Below, in pieces: positions 7,552 through 14,687 of a stretch of DNA of 18,790 nucleotides (position 1 is the stretch's first letter; each line of letters begins with the position of its first letter). The notes beneath the pieces are model-generated. The model saw nothing but the letters and a program-made list of their open reading frames with translations, was not told the origin of the DNA and ran no database searches. The position numbers were made by a program, and so were the translations under genes. The stretch is from DASYTH01 sp035712165 (GTDB lineage Bacteria; Actinomycetota; Actinomycetes; Mycobacteriales; Pseudonocardiaceae): NCBI RefSeq assembly GCF_035712165.1, contig NZ_DASTBH010000177.1, positions 1 through 18,790 on the forward strand. Reading direction: 5' to 3'.

Positions 7552-7590
7552 GCGAGTCCCCATTTCGGGACCGGCGAGTCCCCGTTTCGG
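7552..7590. repeat. Two tandem copies of a 17-bp intergenic repeat
   Basis: GCGAGTCCCCATTTCGG (7552-7568) and GCGAGTCCCCGTTTCGG (7574-7590) differ at one base and are spaced 22 bases start to start. They lie between the rpsA terminator and the lipoprotein gene. One copy is followed by GCGGGG, which could pair with the CCCC of the repeat. Whether this is a dispersed genomic repeat or a protein-binding site cannot be decided from one locus. Confidence 0.7.
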
Positions 7591-7614
7591 CGGGGTGGGG
7601 CGGCCTTGCGGAGT

Positions 7615-7620
7615 TACCGT
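7615..7620 (+). promoter_or_regulatory. Candidate -10 box of the lipoprotein gene
   Basis: TACCGT fits the TANNNT pattern and ends exactly 6 bases before the GTG at 7627, which would put +1 on the start codon (leaderless). No good -35 is seen. The same TACCGT box serves the tetR gene near 10957. Confidence 0.4.
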
Positions 7621-7626
7621 GGTGGG

Positions 7627-8214
7627 GTGCGCGCGTGGCTGGGTGCCCTGCTGATCGCGGTACCGGTGCTGGCCGGGTGCTCGGACGACCCGCCGGCGGC
7701 GGCGCCGAACGTGCCGGGCTTCTCCACGCCGGCCGGGCCCAGCACGTCGCGGCAGGACCGTGCGGTGCCCAAGACCTGCGGCGGGGTGGCGAGCCTGACC
7801 GAGGTCACCGATCTGCTCGGCACCGCGGTGACCGGTCAGACCCTGCCCATCGTCGGCGTGCCCGAACCCAAGATCGGCCGGACCGCCCGCATCGACTGCT
7901 ACTACGGCGTGCCTGACGGGCAGCCGGTGTCGGCCGCGGCGGTATGGATCGCGCTGGCGAGCTACACCGACCGCCCGGCCGCGCAGCGCCGGATGACGAG
8001 CACGGTCGAGACCGAACGGGAGGCCGGGGCCAAGGCCGTCGACGTGTCGGTCGGCCCGGACCGGGGCGTCCTGCTCACCGGCACCACCCGGACGCTGGTC
8101 GCCACCCGGGGCGCCAACACCGTCGTGGTTACCGTTGCGCCGACCCTGATCGCCGAGGACCAGGCCCCCTCACTGCTCGCCAGGCTCGCCGATCGTGCGC
8201 TCACGCCACGGTGA
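7627..8214 (+). CDS. Predicted secreted lipoprotein of unknown function
   Basis: A 195-residue protein. It has a short positive N-terminus and a hydrophobic stretch ending in the lipobox LAGC (residues 15-18), so Cys18 would be lipidated and the protein anchored on the outer face of the membrane. An Ala/Pro/Ser/Thr-rich linker (20-45) leads to a folded domain with Cys51 and Cys91, a likely disulfide pair. The overall pattern is like the DUF3558-type lipoproteins of actinobacteria, but I cannot confirm the family. GTG 7627 is chosen over an in-frame TTG at 7606 because it gives a proper signal peptide and sits 6 bases after a TANNNT box. The gene converges with a small minus-strand gene. Confidence 0.82.
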   Translation: MRAWLGALLIAVPVLAGCSDDPPAAAPNVPGFSTPAGPSTSRQDRAVPKTCGGVASLTEVTDLLGTAVTGQTLPIVGVPEPKIGRTARIDCYYGVPDGQPVSAAAVWIALASYTDRPAAQRRMTSTVETEREAGAKAVDVSVGPDRGVLLTGTTRTLVATRGANTVVVTVAPTLIAEDQAPSLLARLADRALTPR

Positions 8215-8227
8215 CCGGTAACCAGGC

Positions 8228-8440
8228 CTAGCCGATGGCGGGCGCCCAGGCGCGTTCGACGGCGGCCGCGGCTGCGCGCCGGCGCAGGCCGGTGAGCGTA
8301 TGCCGGGCGGGGACCAGGATGGTGGTCCACCAGGGGCGGCGGTGCCGGACGAGTGCTTCGGCTACATGCCGGTGCTCGAGGCAGTGCACCAGCCCGGGCA
8401 GGCCCAGCCGGTGTCGTCCCTCGTGCCTGGGGGTGTGCAC
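8228..8440 (-). CDS. Small basic protein of unknown function
   Basis: A 70-residue reading frame rich in Arg, His and Ala with a Trp pair (MHTPRHEGRHRLGLPG at the start, PWW at about 36-38, WAPAIG at the end). The GTG start at 8440 has a strong ribosome binding site, GGAGGGTAACAAC-GTG, and a TAGGGT -10-like box lies further upstream at 8475-8480. These two signals are the main reasons to believe it. No signal peptide, membrane helix or known motif is seen. It is divergent from coaE and convergent with the lipoprotein gene. It is not recognised as any named family. Confidence 0.6.
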   Translation of the reverse strand: MHTPRHEGRHRLGLPGLVHCLEHRHVAEALVRHRRPWWTTILVPARHTLTGLRRRAAAAAVERAWAPAIG

Positions 8441-8575
8441 GTTGTTACCCTCCGCCAACTCGTTGTGCGGGGGAACCCTAGGCGATCCGGCGGCGGAAAC
8501 CTCGCAAGTCTCCGGCGTGTCACCAGCCTCACTGGTAACAATCGCGCCACAGACCCTACCTGCAACAATGGCGGC

Positions 8576-9784
8576 ATGCTGCGCGTTGGCCTCACCGGCG
8601 GGATCGGCTCGGGAAAGTCCACAGTGGCCGGACGGCTGGCCGAGCACGGCGCGCTGGTGATCGACTCGGATCGCCTGGCCCGGGAGGTCGTGGAACCCGG
8701 CACCGACGGCCTGGCCGAGGTGGTCGCGGCGTTCGGGGAGGACGTGCTGGCCCCGGACCGGACCCTGGACCGGGCGAGGGTCGCCGCCCGGGTGTTCGGC
8801 GACGCCGCCGCCCGCGACACGCTCAACGCGATCGTGCATCCGCGGGTCCGCGCCCGGGCCGAGGAACTGCTCGCCACCGCGTCGGAGACCGCCGTGGTGG
8901 TGCAGGACATCCCGCTGCTGGTGGAGAACGGCCTGGCGGCCGGCTTCCATCTGGTGATCGTGGTGGACGCGCCGGTGGAGGTCCGGGTGGAACGGCTGGT
9001 CACCATCCGCGGCATGGCCGAGCCGGACGTGCGGGCGCGGATCGCGGCCCAGGCCGACGAGGCGAGCCGCCGGGCGGCCGCCGACGTGTGGCTGGACAAC
9101 TCCGGCGCGCCGGACGAGATCCTCGCGGCGGTGGACGCGCTGTGGGCCGACCGCCTGGTCCGCTTCGAGTCCAACGTCCGGCTGCACCGCCGGTCCGAGT
9201 ACGGGCCGCCCCGGCTGCACGACCCGGACCCGACCTGGCCCGCCGTGGCCGAGCGGCTCGCCGCGCGGATCCGGCTGGCCGCGGGGGAGCGCGGCCTGCG
9301 GGTGGACCACGTCGGTTCGACCGCGGTGCCCGGCCTGCCCGCCAAGGACATCATCGATCTCCAGCTCACGGTGTCCACACTGGACGACGCGGACGCGCTC
9401 GCCGGGCCGCTCACCGCCGCCGGGTTCGTCCACCAGCCGCACATCGACCGGGACAACCCGCACGGACCGAACCCCGCGGCGTGGCGCAAGCGCTACCACG
9501 CCGCCGCGGATCCGGGCCGGGTGGCGCACCTGCACCTCCGCACCCCCGACTCGGGCGGCTGGCGGTTCGCGCTGCTGTGCCGGGACTGGCTGCGGGCCGA
9601 CGAACCGGCCCGGGCGGACTACCTGGCGGTGAAACGGGAACTGTCCGAACGGTTCGGCACCGACGACGACGGTTCCCGCTACGCCGATGCCAAGGAGGCC
9701 TGGTTCACCGCCGCCTACCCGCGCATCGAGGACTGGGCCGGGCGCACCGGCTGGCAACCGCCGGACATCACCGCGACCAGGTAG
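8576..9784 (+). CDS. coaE: Dephospho-CoA kinase fused to a GrpB/UPF0157 domain
   Basis: A 402-residue fusion. Residues 1-195 are dephospho-CoA kinase, which performs the last step of coenzyme A synthesis (ATP-dependent 3'-phosphorylation). The P-loop is GGIGSGKST (8-16), the lid/CoA region DSDRLAREVVEPG (30-42), and VQDIPLLVENGL (109-120) is the family signature. Residues about 205-395 are a GrpB (UPF0157) domain of nucleotidyltransferase fold with HVGSTAVPGLPAKDIIDLQL (245-264). The same fusion is known in mycobacterial CoaE. ATG 8576 has no ribosome binding site; AACAAT ends 6 bases upstream, so a leaderless start is possible. The 3' end overlaps the convergent tetR gene by 17 bases. Confidence 0.95.
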   Translation: MLRVGLTGGIGSGKSTVAGRLAEHGALVIDSDRLAREVVEPGTDGLAEVVAAFGEDVLAPDRTLDRARVAARVFGDAAARDTLNAIVHPRVRARAEELLATASETAVVVQDIPLLVENGLAAGFHLVIVVDAPVEVRVERLVTIRGMAEPDVRARIAAQADEASRRAAADVWLDNSGAPDEILAAVDALWADRLVRFESNVRLHRRSEYGPPRLHDPDPTWPAVAERLAARIRLAAGERGLRVDHVGSTAVPGLPAKDIIDLQLTVSTLDDADALAGPLTAAGFVHQPHIDRDNPHGPNPAAWRKRYHAAADPGRVAHLHLRTPDSGGWRFALLCRDWLRADEPARADYLAVKRELSERFGTDDDGSRYADAKEAWFTAAYPRIEDWAGRTGWQPPDITATR

Positions 9785-10949
9785 CGCCGGCGCGCAGCAC
9801 GGTCTCGGCCAACGCGGCCAGTTCGGCGGCGATCGCCGGCCGGGCGGCCACCCGCGGCGTGCGGGTCAGGTCGTTGACGATGGTCAGCGCGGCGTGCACG
9901 GTGATCCGGGCCTCGCGCTCGGCCAACCCGGGTGCGATCTCCAGCAGCAGCCGAACCCATTGCGCCACATAGGCTCGCTGCACCCGGACCAGTTCCTTGG
10001 CGTCCCGCTCGGCCATGTCGACCGACTCGGTGACGAACACCGCCAACAGGTTGTCCGACCGCAGCACGATGTCCACATAGGACCGGACCAGGCGAGCCAT
10101 GGCGTCGTCCGGGCCGGTGGCCGCGCCGAGGGCCTGCTCGGCGCCGACCCGCAACCGGTCGGCCATCCGGTAGCCGGCGGCCACCAGGATGTCGGCCTTG
10201 CCGGCGAAGTGCCGGTAGATGCTCGGCCCGGCGATCCCGGCGGCCGCGCCGATGTCCTCCATGCTCACCGCGTGGTAGCCGCGCTCCCGGAACAGCCGGA
10301 TGGCGGCGGTCAGCAGTTCCTCCCGGCGAGAGTCCGGCCAGGCCAGGGTGTGGCCGTTCGGGGCGGGGGTCGGCAGCGGCAGGCCGGGGTAGTCGAACAC
10401 CGCGCCGGCCAGGGTGGCGAGCAGGTCCTCGAACCGCTTGCGGGCCAGGCTCAGATGGTGCACCGAGACGCTGCCGAACACGCTCAGCGCCGCCCAGCAC
10501 AGCAACTCGACGTCGGCCGGCGCCAGTTCGGGCCGGGCCGCCTGCAGAGCCGCCACCCAGCGCTCCATGATCCGGGCGCTGGTCCGCCGGATCGTGGCCT
10601 GCTCGGTGCGGCCGAGGTGCGAGCCCTGCCAGCGCCACAGCGCCGTGACCTCCCGGCGCTCGACGGCCAGGGTGGCGACCGCGGCGCGGAGCTGTCGAAG
10701 CGATTCGACGGGCTCCTCGGCGCCGTCGAGCGCGTCCGCCGAGACCTGGCCGAACACCTCGAGGCCGGTGAGGAGCACGTGCGCGAGCATGTCCTGCTTG
10801 CTGCCGAAGTGCCGGTACACCGCCGGGCCGGTCACCCCGGCCACGCAGGCGATGTCGTTCACGCTCACCGCGTGGTAACCGCGCCGGCTGAACAGCTCGG
10901 CCGCCGCCTCGGCGAGCTGCTCCTTGCGGTTACCGGTTCTGTGAGGCAC
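9768..10949 (-). CDS. Tandem-duplicated TetR-family transcriptional regulator
   Basis: A 393-residue protein containing two complete TetR units. The first HTH is at about 8-54 (GYHAVSVNDIACVAGVTGPA, then VYRHFGSK) and the second at about 208-254 (GYHAVSMEDIGAAAGIAGPS, then IYRHFAGK). Each is followed by a helical ligand-domain segment. The two HTHs are clearly similar, so this is an internal duplication rather than a random fusion. GTG 10949 is chosen because a good promoter (TTGTCA-17-TACCGT) ends there and the homologous region begins a few residues later; the frame is open upstream only through the promoter. It is divergent from fadA-fadB, so it is probably their repressor, with an acyl-CoA as the plausible effector (inference from context). 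Confidence 0.9.
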   Translation of the reverse strand: MPHRTGNRKEQLAEAAAELFSRRGYHAVSVNDIACVAGVTGPAVYRHFGSKQDMLAHVLLTGLEVFGQVSADALDGAEEPVESLRQLRAAVATLAVERREVTALWRWQGSHLGRTEQATIRRTSARIMERWVAALQAARPELAPADVELLCWAALSVFGSVSVHHLSLARKRFEDLLATLAGAVFDYPGLPLPTPAPNGHTLAWPDSRREELLTAAIRLFRERGYHAVSMEDIGAAAGIAGPSIYRHFAGKADILVAAGYRMADRLRVGAEQALGAATGPDDAMARLVRSYVDIVLRSDNLLAVFVTESVDMAERDAKELVRVQRAYVAQWVRLLLEIAPGLAEREARITVHAALTIVNDLTRTPRVAARPAIAAELAALAETVLRAGATWSR

Positions 10950-10956
10950 GTCTAAC

Positions 10957-10985
10957 ACGGTAGGTGAGCCCGTATGCGTTGACAA
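10957..10985 (-). promoter_or_regulatory. tetR promoter (TTGTCA - 17 bp - TACCGT), leaderless
   Basis: On the minus strand TTGTCA (10985-10980) and TACCGT (10962-10957) are separated by 17 bases. The predicted +1 at 10950 or 10949 coincides with the GTG start codon, so the transcript should be leaderless. Confidence 0.65.
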
Positions 10986-11009
10986 CCAGGGATTTCGTGC
11001 CACGATGTT
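10979..11009 (+). promoter_or_regulatory. fadA promoter, overlapping the tetR promoter
   Basis: A perfect -35 TTGACA lies at 10979-10984. The -10 is weaker: ACGATG or CGATGT (spacing 17-18) or GATGTT (spacing 19). The -35 shares five bases with the oppositely directed TTGTCA of tetR within the palindrome GTTGACAAC, so polymerase cannot occupy both at once. Confidence 0.5.
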
Positions 11010-11028
11010 AATCACGATTAGCTCGTGG
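11000..11028. promoter_or_regulatory. Candidate TetR operator upstream of fadA
   Basis: An inner inverted repeat TAATC-AC-GATTA (11009-11020) is nested in an outer one, CCACGA (11000-11005) with TCGTGG (11023-11028). The site covers the likely -10 and transcription start of fadA, as expected for a repressor site. There is also a direct repeat of CACGAT (11001-11006 and 11013-11018). Confidence 0.5.
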
Positions 11029-11049
11029 AAGACCATGAGAGGACCAAGC

Positions 11050-12264
11050 GTGTCTACCGAAGCCTTCATCTACGACGCGATCCGCACGCCGCGCGGTCGC
11101 GGCAAGAACACCGGCTCGTTGCACGGCACCAAGCCGATCTCGCTGGTCACCGGCCTGATCGACGAGCTGCGCAAGCGGAACCCGACGATGGATGTGGACC
11201 GGCTCTCCGACCTCATCCTGGGTGTGGTGTCCCCGGTCGGCGACCAGGGCTCGGACATCGCCAAGACCGCCGCGATCGCGGCCGGCCTGCCGGACACCGT
11301 CGGCGGCATCCAGCTCAACCGGTTCTGCGCCTCCGGCCTGGAGGCCGTCAACGTCGCGGCGCAGAAGGTGCGCTCCGGCTGGGACGAGCTGGTGATCGGC
11401 GGCGGCGTCGAGTCGATGTCCCGGGTCAAGATGGGCTCCGACGGCGGGGCGTGGGCGATGGACCCGGTCACCGCCTACGACACCTACTTCGTGCCCCAGG
11501 GCGTCTCCGCCGACCTGATCGCCACGATGGAGGGCTTCTCCCGGGAGGACGTCGACACCTACGCGGTGCAGTCCCAGGAGCGGGCGGCCAAGGCCTGGGC
11601 GGGCGGCTACTTCGCCAAGTCGGTGATCCCGGTGGTCGACCAGAACGGGCTGACCGTCCTCGACCATGACGAGCACATGCGCCCGGAGTCCACTGTGGAC
11701 AGCCTGGGCAAGCTGCCCGCCTCGTTCGCCGCGATCGGCGAGATGGGCGGGTTCGACGCGGTGGCGCTGCAGAAGTACCACTTCGTGGAGAAGATCAACC
11801 ACGTGCACTCGCCGGGCAACTCCTCCGGCATCGTGGACGGCGCGGCGCTGGTGCTGGTCGGCACCGAGCAGGCCGGCAAGGACATGGGCCTGACCCCGAG
11901 GGCCCGGATCGTGGCCACCGCGACCTCGGGCGCCGACCCGACGATCATGCTCACCGGCCCGGTTCCGGCCACCGAGAAGCTGCTGGCCCACACCGGGCTG
12001 TCGGTCGAGGACGTCGACCTGTTCGAGCTGAACGAGGCGTTCGCGTCGGTGGTGCTCAACTACCAGAAGAAGCTGCACATCCCGAACGAGAAGCTCAACG
12101 TCAACGGGGGCGCCATCGCCATGGGCCACCCGCTGGGCGCCACCGGCGCGATGCTGGTCGGCACCATGCTGGACGAGCTGGAGCGGCGCGAGGCCCGCAC
12201 CGCCGTAGTGACCCTGTGCATCGGCGGTGGCATGGGCGTCGCCACCCTGATCGAGCGCATCTGA
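11050..12264 (+). CDS. fadA: Acetyl-CoA C-acyltransferase (beta-oxidation thiolase)
   Basis: A 404-residue thiolase, the beta subunit of the fatty-acid oxidation complex, which cleaves 3-ketoacyl-CoA with CoA to acetyl-CoA and a shortened acyl-CoA. The nucleophile is Cys93 in NRFCASGLEAVN. Further active-site motifs are FELNEAFASV (325-334), GGAIAMGHPLGATG (353-366, His360) and LCIGGGMG (389-396, Cys390). The length matches mycobacterial FadA (about 403). GTG 11050 is preferred because GAGAGGA lies 6 bases upstream and the family starts with STEAFIYDAIRTP; in-frame ATG 11035 lies on the ribosome binding site itself. fadB follows after 21 bases. Confidence 0.96.
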   Translation: MSTEAFIYDAIRTPRGRGKNTGSLHGTKPISLVTGLIDELRKRNPTMDVDRLSDLILGVVSPVGDQGSDIAKTAAIAAGLPDTVGGIQLNRFCASGLEAVNVAAQKVRSGWDELVIGGGVESMSRVKMGSDGGAWAMDPVTAYDTYFVPQGVSADLIATMEGFSREDVDTYAVQSQERAAKAWAGGYFAKSVIPVVDQNGLTVLDHDEHMRPESTVDSLGKLPASFAAIGEMGGFDAVALQKYHFVEKINHVHSPGNSSGIVDGAALVLVGTEQAGKDMGLTPRARIVATATSGADPTIMLTGPVPATEKLLAHTGLSVEDVDLFELNEAFASVVLNYQKKLHIPNEKLNVNGGAIAMGHPLGATGAMLVGTMLDELERREARTAVVTLCIGGGMGVATLIERI

Positions 12265-12285
12265 GCGAAGGACGACGACACTCTC

Positions 12286-14451
12286 ATGACTGAGCGAAAC
12301 ACCATCCGCTGGGAGCAGGACGAGGACGGCATCGTCGTGCTGACCCTGGACGACCCGGAGCAGTCGGCGAACACCATGAACGCCGCCTACATCGAGTCGA
12401 TGGGCGCGACGGTGGACCGGCTGGCGGCCGAGAAGGACACCATCACCGGCGTGGTGATCACCTCGGCGAAGAAGACCTTCTTCGCCGGCGGCGACCTCAA
12501 CGACCTCATCCAGGCCCGGCGCGAGGACGCCCCGGCGGTCTTCGAGCACGTCACGCGGCTCAAGGCGCAGCTGCGCAAGCTGGAGACGCTGGGCCGGCCG
12601 GTGGTCGCGGCGATCAACGGCGCGGCGCTGGGCGGCGGCCTGGAGATCACCCTGGCCTGCCACCACCGGATCGTCGCCGACGTGAAGGGTGTGCAGCTGG
12701 GCACCCCCGAGGTCACGCTCGGCCTGCTGCCCGGCGCCGGCGGGGTCACCCGCACGGTGCGGATGCTGGGCATCCAGACCGCGTTGCTGTCCGTGCTGCT
12801 GCAGGGCCAGCGGCACAAGGCCCGCGCGGCGAAGGACCTCGGGCTGGTCGACGAGGTCGTGGACACCGTGGACGAGCTGCTGCCCAAGGCCAAGGAGTGG
12901 ATCAAGGCCAACCCCGAGGCGGTCCAGCCCTGGGACGTGAAGGGGTTCAAGATCCCGGGCGGCACGCCGTCCAACCCGTCCTTCGCGGCCAACCTGCCGG
13001 CCTTCCCGGCGAACCTGCGCAAGCAGCTCAAGGGCGCGAACATGCCCGCGCCGCACCACATCATGGCCGTCGCCGTCGAGTCGACCCAGGTCGACTTCGA
13101 CACCGCGCTGGTGATCGAGTCGCGGTACTTCGTCGAGCTGGTCACCGGCCAGGTGGCCAAGAACATGATCAAGGCGTTCTTCTTCGACCTGGAGCACATC
13201 AACAAGGGCGGCTCCCGGCCGCAGGGCTTCGAGAAGTACACCGCGCGCAAGGTCGGCGTGCTCGGCGCCGGGATGATGGGCGCCGGCATCGCGTACGTGT
13301 GCGCCCGGGCGGGCATGGAGGTCGTGCTCAAGGACGTCTCGCTGGAGGCGGCCGAGAAGGGCAAGAACTACTCGGTCACGCTGACCGAGAAGGCGATCTC
13401 GCGCGGCCGGACCACCCGGGAGAAGGGCGACGCGCTGCTCGCGCTGATCACCCCCACCGAGAAGGCCGCCGACCTGGCCGGCTGCGACCTGGTGATCGAG
13501 GCGGTGTTCGAGAGCCAGGAGCTCAAGCACAAGGTGTTCGGCGAGATCGAGGGTGTCGTCGCACCGGACGCGCTGCTCGGCTCGAACACCTCGACGCTGC
13601 CGATCACCGGTCTCGCCGAGGGTGTGCAGCGCCGGGAGGACTTCATCGGCCTGCACTTCTTCTCGCCGGTGGACAAGATGCCGCTGTTGGAGATCATCGT
13701 CGGTGAGCAGACCAGCGATGCCACCCTGGCCAAGGCGTTCGACGTGGCGCAGCAGATCAGCAAGACGCCGATCGTGGTCAACGACAGCCGCGGCTTCTTC
13801 ACCAGCCGGGTGATCGGCACGTTCATCAACGAGGCGATCGCCATGGTCGGCGAGGGCGTCAGCCCGGCTTCGGTGGAGCAGGCCGGTTCCCAGGCCGGCT
13901 ACCCGGCGCCGCCGCTGCAGCTGATGGACGAGCTGACCCTGACCCTGCCGCAGAAGATCCGCAAGGAGACCAAGGCCGCGGCCGAGGCCGCCGGGATCGC
14001 CTTCCCGGAGCACGGTTCGTACGCGGTGGTGGACCGGTTGGTCGACGAGTTCGACCGCAAGGGCCGCTCGTCCGGCGCCGGCTTCTACAACTACGCCGAC
14101 GGCAAGCGCGCCGGTCTGTGGGAGGGGCTGGCCGAGCACTTCACCAAGGACGGCCACGAGATCCCGTTCGAGGACATGAAGGAGCGGATGCTCTTCGCCG
14201 AGGCGCTGGAGACGGTGAAGTGCTTCGACGAGGGCGTGCTGCGCTCGGTCGCCGACGCCAACATCGGCTCGATCATGGGCATCGGGTTCCCGCCGTGGAC
14301 CGGTGGCGTGATCCAGTACATCAACGGCTACCCCGGCGGTCTGGCCGGGTTCGTGGCCCGGGCCCGGGAGTTGGCGGAGCGCTACGGCGACCACTTCCAG
14401 CCGCCGGCCTCGCTGGTCGCCAAGGCCGAGAAGGGCGAGATCTACGAGTAG
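12286..14451 (+). CDS. fadB: Fatty oxidation complex alpha subunit (enoyl-CoA hydratase / 3-hydroxyacyl-CoA dehydrogenase)
   Basis: A 721-residue bifunctional enzyme. Residues about 10-195 are the crotonase domain, with the oxyanion-hole segment FFAGGDLNDL (65-74) and the two catalytic glutamates E120 (GAALGGGLEITLA) and E142 (GTPEVTLGLLPGAGG). Residues about 320-500 are the NAD-binding part of 3-hydroxyacyl-CoA dehydrogenase, with GAGMMGAG (327-334) and the His-Glu pair H457 (GLHFFSPVDKMP) and E469. C-terminal dehydrogenase domains follow to 721, including DSRGFFTSR (500-508). With FadA it makes the trifunctional complex. The length matches mycobacterial FadB (about 720). An AAGGA site at 12268-12272 precedes ATG 12286. 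Confidence 0.97.
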   Translation: MTERNTIRWEQDEDGIVVLTLDDPEQSANTMNAAYIESMGATVDRLAAEKDTITGVVITSAKKTFFAGGDLNDLIQARREDAPAVFEHVTRLKAQLRKLETLGRPVVAAINGAALGGGLEITLACHHRIVADVKGVQLGTPEVTLGLLPGAGGVTRTVRMLGIQTALLSVLLQGQRHKARAAKDLGLVDEVVDTVDELLPKAKEWIKANPEAVQPWDVKGFKIPGGTPSNPSFAANLPAFPANLRKQLKGANMPAPHHIMAVAVESTQVDFDTALVIESRYFVELVTGQVAKNMIKAFFFDLEHINKGGSRPQGFEKYTARKVGVLGAGMMGAGIAYVCARAGMEVVLKDVSLEAAEKGKNYSVTLTEKAISRGRTTREKGDALLALITPTEKAADLAGCDLVIEAVFESQELKHKVFGEIEGVVAPDALLGSNTSTLPITGLAEGVQRREDFIGLHFFSPVDKMPLLEIIVGEQTSDATLAKAFDVAQQISKTPIVVNDSRGFFTSRVIGTFINEAIAMVGEGVSPASVEQAGSQAGYPAPPLQLMDELTLTLPQKIRKETKAAAEAAGIAFPEHGSYAVVDRLVDEFDRKGRSSGAGFYNYADGKRAGLWEGLAEHFTKDGHEIPFEDMKERMLFAEALETVKCFDEGVLRSVADANIGSIMGIGFPPWTGGVIQYINGYPGGLAGFVARARELAERYGDHFQPPASLVAKAEKGEIYE

Positions 14452-14477
14452 CCGGCCCGGCTACCAACGCCGAACGT

Positions 14478-14514
14478 CGCACCGCCCCGGCCGTCTCGCG
14501 GCCGGGGCGGTGCG
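14478..14514 (+). terminator. fadAB transcription terminator hairpin
   Basis: A perfect 15-bp stem, CGCACCGCCCCGGCC (14478-14492) with its complement at 14500-14514 and a 7-base loop, lies 27 bases after the fadB stop. It is followed by GCTTTC. Confidence 0.9.
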
Positions 14515-14564
14515 GCTTTCCACGCCGGGAGGCGGTAGCGGGTCCGTCCACACCGGACGACAAA

Positions 14565-14587
14565 GGCAGGAAGCGTTGCTTCCTGCC
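14565..14587. repeat. 23-bp palindrome overlapping the -35 of the monooxygenase promoter
   Basis: GGCAGGAAGC (14565-14574) and its exact complement GCTTCCTGCC (14578-14587) flank GTT. The right arm and spacer contain the -35 hexamer TTGCTT. It could be an operator or a second hairpin; its position on the promoter favours an operator. Confidence 0.7.
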
Positions 14588-14603
14588 ACTTCCAACGTAT
14601 AGC
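14576..14603 (+). promoter_or_regulatory. Monooxygenase promoter (TTGCTT - 16 bp - TATAGC)
   Basis: TTGCTT (14576-14581) and TATAGC (14598-14603) are separated by 16 bases. The predicted +1 near 14610 falls immediately before the RAE palindrome and leaves a leader of about 78 bases. Confidence 0.55.
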
Positions 14604-14610
14604 GCACCGG

Positions 14611-14629
14611 GGGGCTTGCGGCAAGACCC
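14611..14629. promoter_or_regulatory. Rifamycin-associated element (RAE)
   Basis: The 19-base near-palindrome GGGGCTTGCGGCAAGACCC has 9-base arms around a central G, with a single mismatched pair. It matches the inverted repeat described by the Wright laboratory upstream of rifamycin-inactivation genes in actinomycetes. Its place here, just upstream of a Rox-type monooxygenase and at the predicted transcription start, agrees with that role in rifamycin-induced expression. Confidence 0.85.
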
Positions 14630-14687
14630 GGGCGGGGGCGCAGAATCGGCGGCCGGAGCCGGAAGCTGCGGAAACCAGGGGAGCGCA

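Noticed and set aside
11008..14394. Minus-strand open frame of 1128 codons opposite fadA-fadB.
   Set aside because: It is the antisense shadow of two well-supported genes; its Arg/Gly/Leu/His/Asp-rich low-complexity translation resembles no protein.
14565..14629. A riboswitch or insertion-sequence end upstream of the monooxygenase.
   Set aside because: The inverted repeats are explained by a promoter-overlapping palindrome and the RAE; there is no transposase, no target duplication and no recognised aptamer.
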